In this document: piece after piece, positions 56,077-64,000 of the stretch
How positions within the stretch are numbered: the stretch's first letter is position 1
How the letters are laid out: each line of letters opens with the position of its first letter
Notes under the pieces: generated by a model
Database searches by the model: none
Told to the model about the DNA's origin: nothing
The model's input: the letters and a program-made list of their open reading frames with translations, nothing else
Assembly: GCA_963677785.2 (NCBI GenBank)
Contig: CAXXDH010000003.1
Coordinates: 3,038,001-3,102,000 of the forward strand
Source: G963665495 sp963677785
GTDB taxonomy: Bacteria; Desulfobacterota; Desulfovibrionia; Desulfovibrionales; Desulfovibrionaceae
Length of the DNA stretch: 64,000 bases
Direction of reading: 5' to 3'
Made by a program: the position numbers and the translations under genes

Positions 56077-56616
56077 TTACTTCACCAGGTCCTGCATGCA
56101 GTCGATGCCGATCTGGAAAAAGGCGTCCAGAGTCAGGTCGATTTTTTCGCATTCGCGGATCCGGTTGCGGTCCACGTTGGCCGCAAAGGCCTTTTCCTTC
56201 ATTTTCTTTTTTAAGCTTTTGGGTTTCATGCCCGACATGCCGTCCGGGCGGACGAGCGCGTTGGCCGAGATCAGGCCTGTCGCGGTTTCCGCGGCTCGTA
56301 GGGCGAAATCAAGCGTACTCTTGGGTTCGACGCCGGTGCCTTCGGTATTGTGCGCGCGAATGGCGTAGAGCGCTTCCTCCGGCAGTTCCCCTTCTAGCAG
56401 TTCCATGGCTTTGAGGCCGTGCTGCGCGGGGTCGTCTTTGGTCATGGGAAAATCAATGTCGTGCAGCAGGCCGGACAGAGCCCAGAGTTTCTCGTCCTGA
56501 TCCAGCTGACGGGCCAGTCCGCGCATGATGGCTTCGCTCTGCAGCGCGTGATTGATAAGGTGTTCGTCGGGATTCTGCGCGCGCAGGAGCTCCAGCGCGC
56601 GTTCGCGGCTCAACAT
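56077..56616 (-). CDS. HD-domain phosphohydrolase-like protein
   Basis: A 179-residue soluble HD-superfamily protein. The metal motif includes HALQSEAIM, GLLHDIDFP (HD pair) and a later AIRAHNTEG. Members hydrolyse phosphate esters of nucleotides or other small molecules; the substrate here is unknown. The C-terminal part is basic and helical (KPKSLKKKMKEKAF). It is transcribed towards the glutaredoxin terminator and sits beyond a long hairpin from the Bat operon. Confidence 0.88.
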   Translation of the reverse strand: MLSRERALELLRAQNPDEHLINHALQSEAIMRGLARQLDQDEKLWALSGLLHDIDFPMTKDDPAQHGLKAMELLEGELPEEALYAIRAHNTEGTGVEPKSTLDFALRAAETATGLISANALVRPDGMSGMKPKSLKKKMKEKAFAANVDRNRIRECEKIDLTLDAFFQIGIDCMQDLVK

Positions 56617-56744
56617 GACGCTTCTCCTTCTGATGGTGTTCTTTTATATTTTGTGCTGCAGGCAAGATAGGACAGGAAAGCGGGTGGGGCAAGGTCTCGC
56701 TACGAATTGGGAAAAATGCTGCAAAGTTCTGGAAAGGGAATTGC

Positions 56745-56790
56745 GAGGGGGAAAAGCTCTTGAAAGAGCTTTTCCCCCTCAATATTTTTT
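56745..56790. terminator. Long perfect hairpin between batE and the HD gene
   Basis: A 17-bp stem (GAGGGGGAAAAGCTCTT and its complement) at 56745-56780 with almost no loop, then AATATTTTTT on the plus strand. It overlaps the stop of batE and probably ends the Bat operon. Confidence 0.7.
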
Positions 56791-57538
56791 AAATAATCCC
56801 CACCGCATCCGCCGGGACCCAGCCGATTTTGTCCGGGCCGAAGCGAATTTTGAACCAGCCGTTGGTTCGGGCGGCCACGCGGACTTTGCTGCCGGCGTGC
56901 AGTTCGAAGAGTTTTGTGGCGTCCTCGGTCCGGCCCGAGCGTACGGGCGTCTGGGCATTGAGCAGGATGCCTTGTTTGATAAAAGCCTGTTCATAGAGCT
57001 GGTAGCCCGCGGAAGGCGCCAGCAGCAGCACGGCAACCAGCGCAGCGGAACGCAGTCCGCGCAGCAGGCGGTTGCGGCGGAACAGGCAGACGCCCACCAG
57101 CAGCCAGAGCGCCAGGTTGGCGCCGATGGCGGCCAGCTGCAAAGTACGGGGCGTGAGCACGTCGCACCAGAAGAACAACACCCGCCGCAGCGGTCCGGCC
57201 TGGGATTCGCCCGCGTCCTTGACCAGTGAACGCGCGTATTCGAGATTGAAACGCAGGTCCGGGTCGTCCGGGGCGAGCCTGGCGGCCCGTTCGTACCAAA
57301 GCAGGGCCTGGCCGAGGTTTTTGGTTTTGAGATAGGCGTTGCCCAGGTCGTAATACAGGGCGGCATTGGCCGCGCCGTGGGCGGCCACGGCTTCGAATGC
57401 GGTTATGGCCGCGGCGTAATCCTTGTTGTTGTAAGCTTTGACCCCGTCCACAAAATCCGCCGGCGTTGCCTGGGCCGTACGGGCGCCAAGCAGGCAGAGC
57501 AACAGGGCAAGCGCGAGTGTCCGGCGAATCATGCGCAC
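56789..57538 (-). CDS. batE: BatE-like protein with TPR and SH3 domains
   Basis: A 249-residue exported membrane protein. The signal peptide ends near 24. TPRs lie at about 28-100 (YNNKDYAAAITAFEAVAAHG, AYLKTKNLGQALLWYERAARLAP), two TM segments near 130-185, and a bacterial SH3 domain at about 195-248 (GSKVRVAARTNGWFKIRF, GWVPADAVGII). This matches BatE of Bacteroides and other groups, a probable scaffold of a membrane complex. It overlaps batD by 10 bases. As the last gene it is followed by a strong hairpin. Confidence 0.87.
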   Translation of the reverse strand: MRMIRRTLALALLLCLLGARTAQATPADFVDGVKAYNNKDYAAAITAFEAVAAHGAANAALYYDLGNAYLKTKNLGQALLWYERAARLAPDDPDLRFNLEYARSLVKDAGESQAGPLRRVLFFWCDVLTPRTLQLAAIGANLALWLLVGVCLFRRNRLLRGLRSAALVAVLLLAPSAGYQLYEQAFIKQGILLNAQTPVRSGRTEDATKLFELHAGSKVRVAARTNGWFKIRFGPDKIGWVPADAVGII

Positions 57539-59373
57539 AACTCCTTGACCATGGTTCGTACGTCGTTGATCAGGCTGTCCAGCTCGCTGGAGCCCGACCC
57601 GCCGTATTGGGCGGCGTCCGCTTTCTGCATCAGGGCCACGACAGCGGCTGCCCGCTCGGGCGTTACGCCGTGGCTGAGCAGGGCTTCCCGGGCCTCTTCA
57701 TAGGTCAGTGAGCTGCCGTCCCGGTCCGTACGGGCGAAAATAGCCGCAACCAGCGCCTTGGCGCAGTGTCCGGGAGCCGCGGCTCTGGCCGTGGCGTCCT
57801 TCTGGATGGCGCATCGGGCAGCTTCCTGCAGTGCGGCCTCGGCCCGACGCTGCAACAGCTTGCAGCGGTTTTCCTGCGGGCGCAGATAACGTTTGCCCAG
57901 CAGCAACAAAAGCACCAGAACCGGCGGCAGGGACAGCAACAGCAGCGCCAGCTCAGGCGTAAAGGGGCGGCTGTCGTCCAGGGCTTCGAGTCCTTCCTTG
58001 AGCGGTAGGATGTCCTTGTCCAGGTATTCGACCTGCTGTTTGTCGGCGTGCGGCAAGGGCTGCACCGGCGCGGGCGTGGCGATTACCGGTGTTTCCGCGT
58101 GCGCGGCAGGCGACACCGCCAGCTGCAGGGGCCTGGTACGCAAGGTTTCGTAGGCGTTCTTTTTGGTGTCGAAATACACCAGTTGTGTTTCCGGAATCGC
58201 GTACGTTCCGGGCTGCAGCGGCACCAGGGCCTGACGGAAGATTTTCTTGCCCACAACGCCCGTGGGGTTGGCCGTGACGGTTTCCTCGGGCTTTTCCTTG
58301 TAGACTTTCAGGTCCTTGGGAATATCCAGAGCCGGTTCGCCCGCGTCGCGGATGTTGCCCAACCCTTCGAGATTCAGGCTCAGCATGGCGGAATCGCCCA
58401 TACTGATGCTGTTTTTGTCCAGCGTGGCCTTGAGCAGAAAGGAGCCGACCAGTCCGGAAAAGGGCTGTTTGCCGGAATAGGCGGGCAACGGGCGGACGTC
58501 CACGGTGACAGGCCGGCCAGTGGTCGTACGCGGCACGGTCTGCAGGCCGCCGAAGAAGTTGTCGTCAAAAAAACTGTCGAACGGCGTACGCCTCCGGTTG
58601 CGGATACGTTGCGGCACCTCGTAATGCAGGGTCGCAGGGCCGATGGTGAAGGTCCCGGCCTGTTCCGGAGTGAGCAGATAATGGAATTCCGTCACAGCAT
58701 AACCGCGGTTGTTCATTGGGGTTTGGTATTGCTTCACGTCATCCAGCTTTTTCACGGAAAATCCTTTGAAGTCCGGATCCTGGAGGCGCGGGTCGCGGAT
58801 GCCTTCGCCCACGTAGACCTTGAGCGTATACAGGAACTGCTCGTGCACGTAGGGCTGCGGATGCGAGATTTCCGGCAGCAGCATGATGGTCTCGTCACTG
58901 GCCGCAGCCTGTGGATCCGGGGGCTGGACCGTGTTGCCGGAGCCTGCCGCACCCCCGCGGGGGGTGCGGTAAAGCCTGGTGTTGGTGCCGCTGGCGCCGT
59001 CAGCCACGTTTACCGTGAATGTGGGCGTATTGAAGGTCTGGCCATCTACGTCCACGGACAGCGGCGGAATGGTCAGCTCGCCAGTCTTGAGGGGGGTAAG
59101 ACCGATAAAGTACGAGCTGGTTCGTGAGGCCTTGAAGTTGACGATATTCAACCGTGTGCTCGTGCTGCGCCCCACCACCCGGAAGTCTCCGGAGGTTTCC
59201 AGGGGGCCCAGGTCGATGTCTCCGTCGCCGTCCTGGATATTGATGGTCAGCGAAAGGGTTTCCCCCATTGAGAGCTCCTGCCTGTCTATGTTGGCGGAGA
59301 CCTCAGCCCCCCACGCAATGCGCGGAACGAACAGCAGGATGAGAACGAGTAGGCATATGCGGCGCATCACCAA
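57529..59373 (-). CDS. batD: BatD/oxygen-tolerance family protein
   Basis: A 614-residue exported protein. The signal peptide (LLVLILLFVPRIAWG-A) is followed by three or more beta-sandwich repeats with motifs such as SMGETLSLTINIQDGDGD and SISMGDSAMLSLNLEGLG. A TM segment (about 475-495) and a cytoplasmic tail follow. BatD proteins are thought to form part of the Bat complex linked to aerotolerance or stress. The gene overlaps its neighbours on both sides, as expected in a tight operon. Confidence 0.9.
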   Translation of the reverse strand: MVMRRICLLVLILLFVPRIAWGAEVSANIDRQELSMGETLSLTINIQDGDGDIDLGPLETSGDFRVVGRSTSTRLNIVNFKASRTSSYFIGLTPLKTGELTIPPLSVDVDGQTFNTPTFTVNVADGASGTNTRLYRTPRGGAAGSGNTVQPPDPQAAASDETIMLLPEISHPQPYVHEQFLYTLKVYVGEGIRDPRLQDPDFKGFSVKKLDDVKQYQTPMNNRGYAVTEFHYLLTPEQAGTFTIGPATLHYEVPQRIRNRRRTPFDSFFDDNFFGGLQTVPRTTTGRPVTVDVRPLPAYSGKQPFSGLVGSFLLKATLDKNSISMGDSAMLSLNLEGLGNIRDAGEPALDIPKDLKVYKEKPEETVTANPTGVVGKKIFRQALVPLQPGTYAIPETQLVYFDTKKNAYETLRTRPLQLAVSPAAHAETPVIATPAPVQPLPHADKQQVEYLDKDILPLKEGLEALDDSRPFTPELALLLLSLPPVLVLLLLLGKRYLRPQENRCKLLQRRAEAALQEAARCAIQKDATARAAAPGHCAKALVAAIFARTDRDGSSLTYEEAREALLSHGVTPERAAAVVALMQKADAAQYGGSGSSELDSLINDVRTMVKELCA

Positions 59374-61574
59374 TCCTTTTCCACCCGTCGGGGTTGATAG
59401 TTCGGAAGCATGGCGCGGCCTGGCTTGTCCTGCAGCCTGTTGAGAGGCGAGCTGACGGAAGCCTTTCCCGCGTTTTTATCTTCTGGTTGTTTTTGTTCAG
59501 GCTTGGCCGCGGACGCTTGAGCAGCTTGCTGCTGGTCGGCTTTCTCGGGTTGTTGCGGCTGCTGCAGGTCTTTTTTGTCCATACGGGAGCCGAACTTGGG
59601 ATCCTCCTGGTCCTGCTTGGGATCCTGTTTCTGCTGCTCTTTCTGCTGCTGGGCAGAGCCGCTGTCGGGCTGCTGCTGTTGGTCCTTGTCCTTGTCTTTG
59701 TCCTGTTGCCCCTTGTCCTGGTTATCCTGTTTGTCGTTTTTGTCCTGCTGCCCCTGTTGCTTATCCTTATTGTCTTGATCCTTCTTATCCTTGTCCTTGT
59801 CTTTGCCCTGTTGCCCCTTGTCCTTTTTGTCCTTCCGGGATTTGTCGCCCTTGTTCTTGTCGGACTGCTGCGGGTTGTCGCAGCTTTTGGGCTGTTCCTG
59901 CTGAAGCTTCTTTTTCACGAATTCCAGATTTTTGCGCGCGTCTTCGTCCTTGGGATCCAGCTGCAGGGCTTTCTCGTAATAGTGCACGGCTTCAGGAAGC
60001 TGGTTCAGGCGATAACTGGCGTTGCCCATGTTGTAAAGGGTCCGTTCGGCCAGTTGCTGCGATTCCGGCGGCAGCGCGACGGTTTTGTCCGCGGATTGCC
60101 CTGGCTGTGCTGGAGCGGATGTATCCACCCGGGGCGCTTGCTGCCCCAGGGGAGCGGAGGGCATCCGGCCTGGCGCGGCGCCTGGTTTGGCAAGTTGTCC
60201 GGGAAGCTTGGGAGCCGCAGGCGGAGCCGCAAGGCCCGCGTCCGTGGCGCCGGGAATCCGTTCCAGGGCGGCCTGATAGTTGTTCAGGGCGTCTTTGTAA
60301 TGTTCGAGTTTATAATGCGCGCCGCCCACGTTGAAAAGCAGGGTGGGGTTGTCCGGATCGTCGATCTGGGCTTTCAGAAAGGCGTCCAAAGCGGTTTTGT
60401 AATCATCCTTTTGAAAGGCTTCCACACCCTTTTTGATGTCCGCATGGGCGGCGTGGGCCGTGCCGGAACTGAGCGCCAGCACCAGCAGCAGCCCGGATCC
60501 GGCCAGAAGGGCGAACATGGCCAGTTTGATGGCAGTGGAGTTGCCTTGGTTGGTCGCGCCATTGGAGCCGTTGCGGAGTCCGTTGACGCGGCGCGAGGCC
60601 GGAAGCAGGAGCTCGAGCAGCAGGAAGAACACGGCCAGGCCCAGGAACCACTGGTAACGGTCGGTGTAGAGCTTGCGGCGGTTGGTCTCCAGGGTGGAGC
60701 TTTTCATGCTGGAGCGGATCTGCTGCTTGTAGATGGCGTCCAGGTCCATGTCGCCGGTGACCGAGCGGACATAAGATCCGCCGGTGATGGCCGCGACCTT
60801 TTTCAGCGTGTCTTCGTCCAGGCGCGTATGCACGGTGTTGCCGGAGGTGTCTTTGGTGAATCCGCCTTTGCCGTCGGGTACGGGCGCGCCTTCGGGGCTC
60901 CCCACGCCGATGCAGAAGATCTTGATGTTTTCCTCGGCGGCTTTTTTGGCGGCGTCAATGACGCCCGGCGTGGTGCTTTCTCCGTCGGTGATCAGGATCA
61001 CGGCTTTGTCCGAGTTGGCTTTGGTGGCGAACGCCTTGACCGAGGTGTTGATGGCTCCGGCCAGGTCAGTGCCGCCCACGGGCAGGAAGTCCGGCGACAG
61101 GGCGTCCAGGAAAATGTTGAACGCACTGTAGTCCAGGGTCAGCGGGCATTGCAGAAACGCGGTTCCGGCAAAGGCCACCAGGCCGATCTTATCGCCCTGA
61201 AGCATGCCGAGCAGGTCAAGGATTTCGCGCTTGGCACGCTTGAGCCGGTCGGGTTTGATGTCCGAGGCCAGCATGCTTTTGGAGCAGTCCAGGGCCACTA
61301 CCAGGCTGACGCCCTTGCGCTCGATGGTCTGCCAGGTGTAGCCGTACTGCGGCCCTGCCAGGGCCACCACCAGAGAGGCCAGGGCCAGCAGCAGCAGGAC
61401 GGATTTGACTATCCGGCGGCCTGGAGCGGCGCCAGGCGCGATACGGGCCAGGGCCTGGGAGCTGGCAAAGCGCGCGAGTATTGAACGGCGGCGCTTGTGC
61501 GTATGCCAGACCAGCAACAGCAGGACGGGCAGGGCCCAGACCAGGAAGAGTAATTCAACGTGCGCGAACTTCAT
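59367..61574 (-). CDS. BatB/BatC fusion: von Willebrand factor A domain plus TPRs and a charged tail
   Basis: A 735-residue membrane protein. TM segments near 8-25 and 55-75 precede a VWA domain (about 85-285) with MIDAS VVALDCSKSM. TM3 (about 305-325) and TM4 (about 350-370) follow, then TPRs (about 380-430 and 500-550) and a C-terminal tail of about 150 residues made mostly of Lys, Asp, Gln and Asn (DNA about 59600-59880). In other genomes BatB and BatC are usually separate proteins. The fused order matches their functions in one membrane scaffold. Confidence 0.88.
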   Translation of the reverse strand: MKFAHVELLFLVWALPVLLLLVWHTHKRRRSILARFASSQALARIAPGAAPGRRIVKSVLLLLALASLVVALAGPQYGYTWQTIERKGVSLVVALDCSKSMLASDIKPDRLKRAKREILDLLGMLQGDKIGLVAFAGTAFLQCPLTLDYSAFNIFLDALSPDFLPVGGTDLAGAINTSVKAFATKANSDKAVILITDGESTTPGVIDAAKKAAEENIKIFCIGVGSPEGAPVPDGKGGFTKDTSGNTVHTRLDEDTLKKVAAITGGSYVRSVTGDMDLDAIYKQQIRSSMKSSTLETNRRKLYTDRYQWFLGLAVFFLLLELLLPASRRVNGLRNGSNGATNQGNSTAIKLAMFALLAGSGLLLVLALSSGTAHAAHADIKKGVEAFQKDDYKTALDAFLKAQIDDPDNPTLLFNVGGAHYKLEHYKDALNNYQAALERIPGATDAGLAAPPAAPKLPGQLAKPGAAPGRMPSAPLGQQAPRVDTSAPAQPGQSADKTVALPPESQQLAERTLYNMGNASYRLNQLPEAVHYYEKALQLDPKDEDARKNLEFVKKKLQQEQPKSCDNPQQSDKNKGDKSRKDKKDKGQQGKDKDKDKKDQDNKDKQQGQQDKNDKQDNQDKGQQDKDKDKDQQQQPDSGSAQQQKEQQKQDPKQDQEDPKFGSRMDKKDLQQPQQPEKADQQQAAQASAAKPEQKQPEDKNAGKASVSSPLNRLQDKPGRAMLPNYQPRRVEKDW

Positions 61575-62572
61575 GGCACCCTCAGATAACGTGTATTGGT
61601 GAGCAAAACCCAGAGCAGCAGCAGGACAAACGCCGGCCAGACAAGATAGGGGTAGAGGTTGTCGTACTCTGCGAAGGTTTTCATCTCGACCTTGTTTTTT
61701 TCCAATGAATCAATGGTGTCATAAATCTTTTTCAATCCGGCGGTATCCGTTGCGCGGAAATAGAGCCCGCCGGTTTCCTCGGCGATTTTTTTCAACGTGG
61801 TTTCGTCAATGTCCACCTGCTGGTAGACCACGCGGTTGCCCAGCATGGTCTGCACCAGGAAGGGCGCCGGTTTGTCGCCGCCCACGCCTATGGTGTAGAT
61901 CTTGACGTTTCTGTCCTTGGCGATACGCGCGGCGGCCTCGGGCGAGATCTCCCCGGCGTTGCTGCGGCCGTCCGTGAGCAGAATGATGACGTTGGACTTG
62001 CTTTCGATGTCTTCAAGCCGCTTCAGGCTGATGCCCAGGGCGTCGCCCACGGCCGTGCTTTTCCCGGCCGAGCCGATGGCGATGCGGTCCAGGGCCTGGA
62101 CAATGGCGTCGTAATCACGGGTCAGGGGCAGCTGCGTATAGGCCTCGGAGCCGAAGACCACCAGGCCGATACGGTCGCCCCGGCGTTCGCCGATGAAGTC
62201 ACGGGCCACGCCTTTGACCGCCTCGAGCCGGTTGAGCATTTCGTCTTTTTGGGCAAAGTCCAGGGCCGCCATGCTCTCGGAAACATCCATGGCCAGGACG
62301 ATGTTGATGCCCTCGGACTGTATGGTGACTTCCTCGGTGCCCCATTGCGGACCTGCCAGGGCGAAGATGCAGAGCAGCAGGGCTGCGTATTTGAGCGCAT
62401 CCACCGCTGGGGCGAAACGGATCCAGGGCGAGACGCGGCCGGTGGCGCCGCCGAATACCCCGGCGGCGGGCACGCGCAGCGTCGGACGGACCTTGGCGCG
62501 CCGGCGGTACAGGGGCATCAGCGCCGCGGGCAGGAGCAGCAGAAGCAGCGATGGTTCGGCGAATTTAAGCAT
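61571..62572 (-). CDS. batA: BatA-like von Willebrand factor A protein
   Basis: A 333-residue membrane protein. TM1 (about 7-20), TM2 (about 50-70), a VWA domain (about 85-280) with MIDAS LAMDVSESMAALD, and a C-terminal TM (about 305-325). VWA domains bind partners through metal. The ATG at 62572 has GGAGG upstream and overlaps the DUF4381-like gene by eight bases; frames extending to 62707 are spurious. It overlaps the next gene by four bases. Confidence 0.9.
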   Translation of the reverse strand: MLKFAEPSLLLLLLPAALMPLYRRRAKVRPTLRVPAAGVFGGATGRVSPWIRFAPAVDALKYAALLLCIFALAGPQWGTEEVTIQSEGINIVLAMDVSESMAALDFAQKDEMLNRLEAVKGVARDFIGERRGDRIGLVVFGSEAYTQLPLTRDYDAIVQALDRIAIGSAGKSTAVGDALGISLKRLEDIESKSNVIILLTDGRSNAGEISPEAAARIAKDRNVKIYTIGVGGDKPAPFLVQTMLGNRVVYQQVDIDETTLKKIAEETGGLYFRATDTAGLKKIYDTIDSLEKNKVEMKTFAEYDNLYPYLVWPAFVLLLLWVLLTNTRYLRVP

Positions 62573-63302
62573 CGGGTTGCGCCTCCGTGTGTTGACCGGA
62601 CGAATCCTTCTTGTTTTCCTCGTTCTTGTCCGTTTTGCCTTGAGGGGTCGTTTCCCTGGATTCTTCCTCGGGCCGCGGTCGCGTGGTATCCACCACGTCG
62701 CGGACAAAATGCAGGTCCTTTTGCATGGCTTTCTCGTCCATGGACATGCCCGCGTACTTTACCGGGTCCGAACGTTTCAGAAAGGATTTGGCTTCCTGGA
62801 TCAGGACTTTGTCCAGCGGCAGTTTGTCCAGGCTGGGCGCCAGTTCCTCAGTGGTTTTTTCCAGGGCGCGCAGTCCGAGTCCGTTTTCAATATAGGCCCG
62901 GAAGACATGGGACAGCTGGAAGTAAAACTCGCGGGGCGCATGGCCTGCCTGCTGGATGGCGTCCAGCGCGTTGTTGGCCACCATGAACGGCGGCAGCGGC
63001 GGCGGCGTTTTGCGGGCGCGTTTTTTCTTCCAGAGCCAGATGCACAGGGCCGCCAGGGCGAGTGCGGCCAGGATGCCGAGCAGCCAGTAGAGCCAGGTCA
63101 GGTCGTATTCCGGCAGCACGGGCGGCTTGATGTCGATAATATCCGTCATGGCTCCATGAGCTCCTTGCGCGCCGTGTCCGGCCTGCCCGGCCAGGCCGGG
63201 AAGCTGGGGAGGCGCCTGCATGGCCGGCGCAGCCGGTGCTGCGCCCGGAAGAGTACCTGGTGCCGCTACTGGAGGCGTAGTTTGTGCGTATGCTGTGGCC
63301 AT
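62565..63302 (-). CDS. DUF4381-like membrane protein of the Bat operon
   Basis: A 245-residue protein. The N-terminal 50 residues are Pro/Ala-rich, then LTWLYWLLGILAALALAALCIWLW forms a single TM, followed by a cytoplasmic domain with AREFYFQLSHVFRAYIENGLG-type helices. The tail is charged. Such proteins sit between DUF58 and VWA genes in Bat and MoxR operons. Its start codon shares one base with the stop of the DUF58 gene. Confidence 0.82.
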   Translation of the reverse strand: MATAYAQTTPPVAAPGTLPGAAPAAPAMQAPPQLPGLAGQAGHGAQGAHGAMTDIIDIKPPVLPEYDLTWLYWLLGILAALALAALCIWLWKKKRARKTPPPLPPFMVANNALDAIQQAGHAPREFYFQLSHVFRAYIENGLGLRALEKTTEELAPSLDKLPLDKVLIQEAKSFLKRSDPVKYAGMSMDEKAMQKDLHFVRDVVDTTRPRPEEESRETTPQGKTDKNEENKKDSSGQHTEAQPDA

Positions 63303-64000
63303 CAGCGGATCCTCTTTTCGCGCGTCCGGAAAAACGCGTGCAGAACGTCTGCCGGGGAACCGTCCGTGGAAAGCTCCATGCTGTCCACTTTGGCGCGGCT
63401 GAGTTCCTTGCGCAGGGCTTCCCGGCGCCGGTTTTGGTAAGCGGTATACGCCAGGCGCGTCTGTTTGTCCGAGCAGTCCACCAGGGCGGTCTGTCCGGAT
63501 TCCAGGTCTTCCACCTCGAAAATACCGGCTTCGGGCAATTGAAAGTCCGCCGGGTCGTTGACCACCACCGCTATGCAGTCGTGCCGCCGGTTGGCCCGCT
63601 TCAAAGAGTCCGAATAGTTCTGGGCCAGAAAATCCGAAATGACGAAGGTGACCGCGCGCTTGCGCATGACCTTGGAAAGAAATTCCGTGGCGCAGGCAAT
63701 GTCCGTGCCCTTGCTTTGGGGCGTGAAGCTGAGAATTTCCTTGATCACGCGCCAGACGTGGGCGCTGCCTTTTTTGGGCGGAATGTATTTTTCCACCTTG
63801 TCCGTGAACAACACCGCACCCACGGTATCGTTGTTGCGAATGGCGTTGAAAGCCAGGACCGAGGCGATTTCCGTTGCCGTGTCCCGCTTGAGGTTGTCCG
63901 TGCTGCCGAACAGGCCGGAGGCGCTCATGTCCACCAGCAGCATGATCACCAGCTCGCGTTCCTCGCGGTAGAGCTTGATGTACGGGCGGCCCATCCGGGC
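63302..64000 (-). CDS. DUF58-domain protein (partial, N-terminus off the right edge)
   Basis: At least 232 C-terminal residues. VWA-like DUF58 features are clear: ELVIMLLVDMSASGLFGS (MIDAS-like DxSxS) and a later FVISDF. DUF58 proteins act with MoxR AAA ATPases, and a moxR gene is expected just beyond the right edge. The frame is open to the window edge, so the true start is not visible; an internal Met at 63994 is not the start. Confidence 0.92.
   Translation of the reverse strand, partial: ARMGRPYIKLYREERELVIMLLVDMSASGLFGSTDNLKRDTATEIASVLAFNAIRNNDTVGAVLFTDKVEKYIPPKKGSAHVWRVIKEILSFTPQSKGTDIACATEFLSKVMRKRAVTFVISDFLAQNYSDSLKRANRRHDCIAVVVNDPADFQLPEAGIFEVEDLESGQTALVDCSDKQTRLAYTAYQNRRREALRKELSRAKVDSMELSTDGSPADVLHAFFRTREKRIR

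Noticed and set aside
59394..61484. A 696-codon rightward frame opposite the BatB/BatC fusion
   Set aside because: It is the complement of the VWA/TPR gene. Its hydrophobic Leu/Val-rich stretch is only the reverse of Lys/Asp/Gln codons.

Overview
The window looks like chromosomal DNA of a member of the Desulfovibrionaceae or a close relative (Desulfobacterota). The basis is the 16S rRNA sequence, the moderate GC content with atypical AT-rich patches, a bacterial STT3/PglB-type oligosaccharyltransferase, and an abundance of REC, histidine kinase and HDOD signalling proteins typical of that group. I could not run a database search, so the placement rests on recognition only. No prophage, CRISPR array or transposase gene is visible.

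Layout. 1-4.6 kb: glycogen synthesis (glgB partial, glgA), a Nudix hydrolase and a family 9 glycosyltransferase. 4.6-5.7 kb: an array of three and a bit tandem copies of a 340-bp non-coding unit, each with a perfect hairpin. 5.8-7.0 kb: tsaC and rlmH, head to head with start codons one base apart. 7.0-11.6 kb: a leftward run of an STT3-type oligosaccharyltransferase followed by a three-gene partner-switching module (REC-REC-PP2C phosphatase, anti-sigma kinase, STAS antagonist) with no sigma factor nearby. 12-17 kb: small or unknown genes, a MITE-like element, a secreted protein and a double-REC protein. 17-21.4 kb: glnS, then a TPR / HDOD / metallo-beta-lactamase-fold set.

21.5-27.4 kb holds a complete rRNA operon (16S, tRNA-Ile, tRNA-Ala, 23S, 5S, terminator). 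Eight tandem sigma70-type promoters precede it, all with exact 17-bp spacers, apparently amplified by a 196-bp duplication. 27.4-30 kb: a TetR regulator in an apparent operon with two different SAM methyltransferases, with a palindromic operator upstream. 30-37.4 kb: a cyclic-nucleotide-binding protein, a TMTC-like GT-C membrane protein with TPRs, a CHASE hybrid kinase, a LysE exporter and a thioredoxin-fold-like unknown. 37.6-44.3 kb: a Tat-exported PLP enzyme, a stand-alone DUF2207 domain protein and hyuAB-type hydantoinase/oxoprolinase subunits.

44.5-55.3 kb is a signalling island. A solute-binding-domain hybrid kinase is followed by a compact five-gene leftward operon: a double solute-binding-domain kinase, a single REC protein, a REC-kinase, a Cache-HAMP cyclase-homology protein that has lost key catalytic residues, and a family 1-type solute-binding protein with no transporter genes. 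I regard this operon as the best candidate for an undescribed signalling system. 55.6-64 kb: a periplasmic glutaredoxin-like protein, an HD-domain protein and a complete-looking Bat operon (DUF58, DUF4381-like, BatA, a BatB/BatC fusion, BatD, BatE) running off the right edge.
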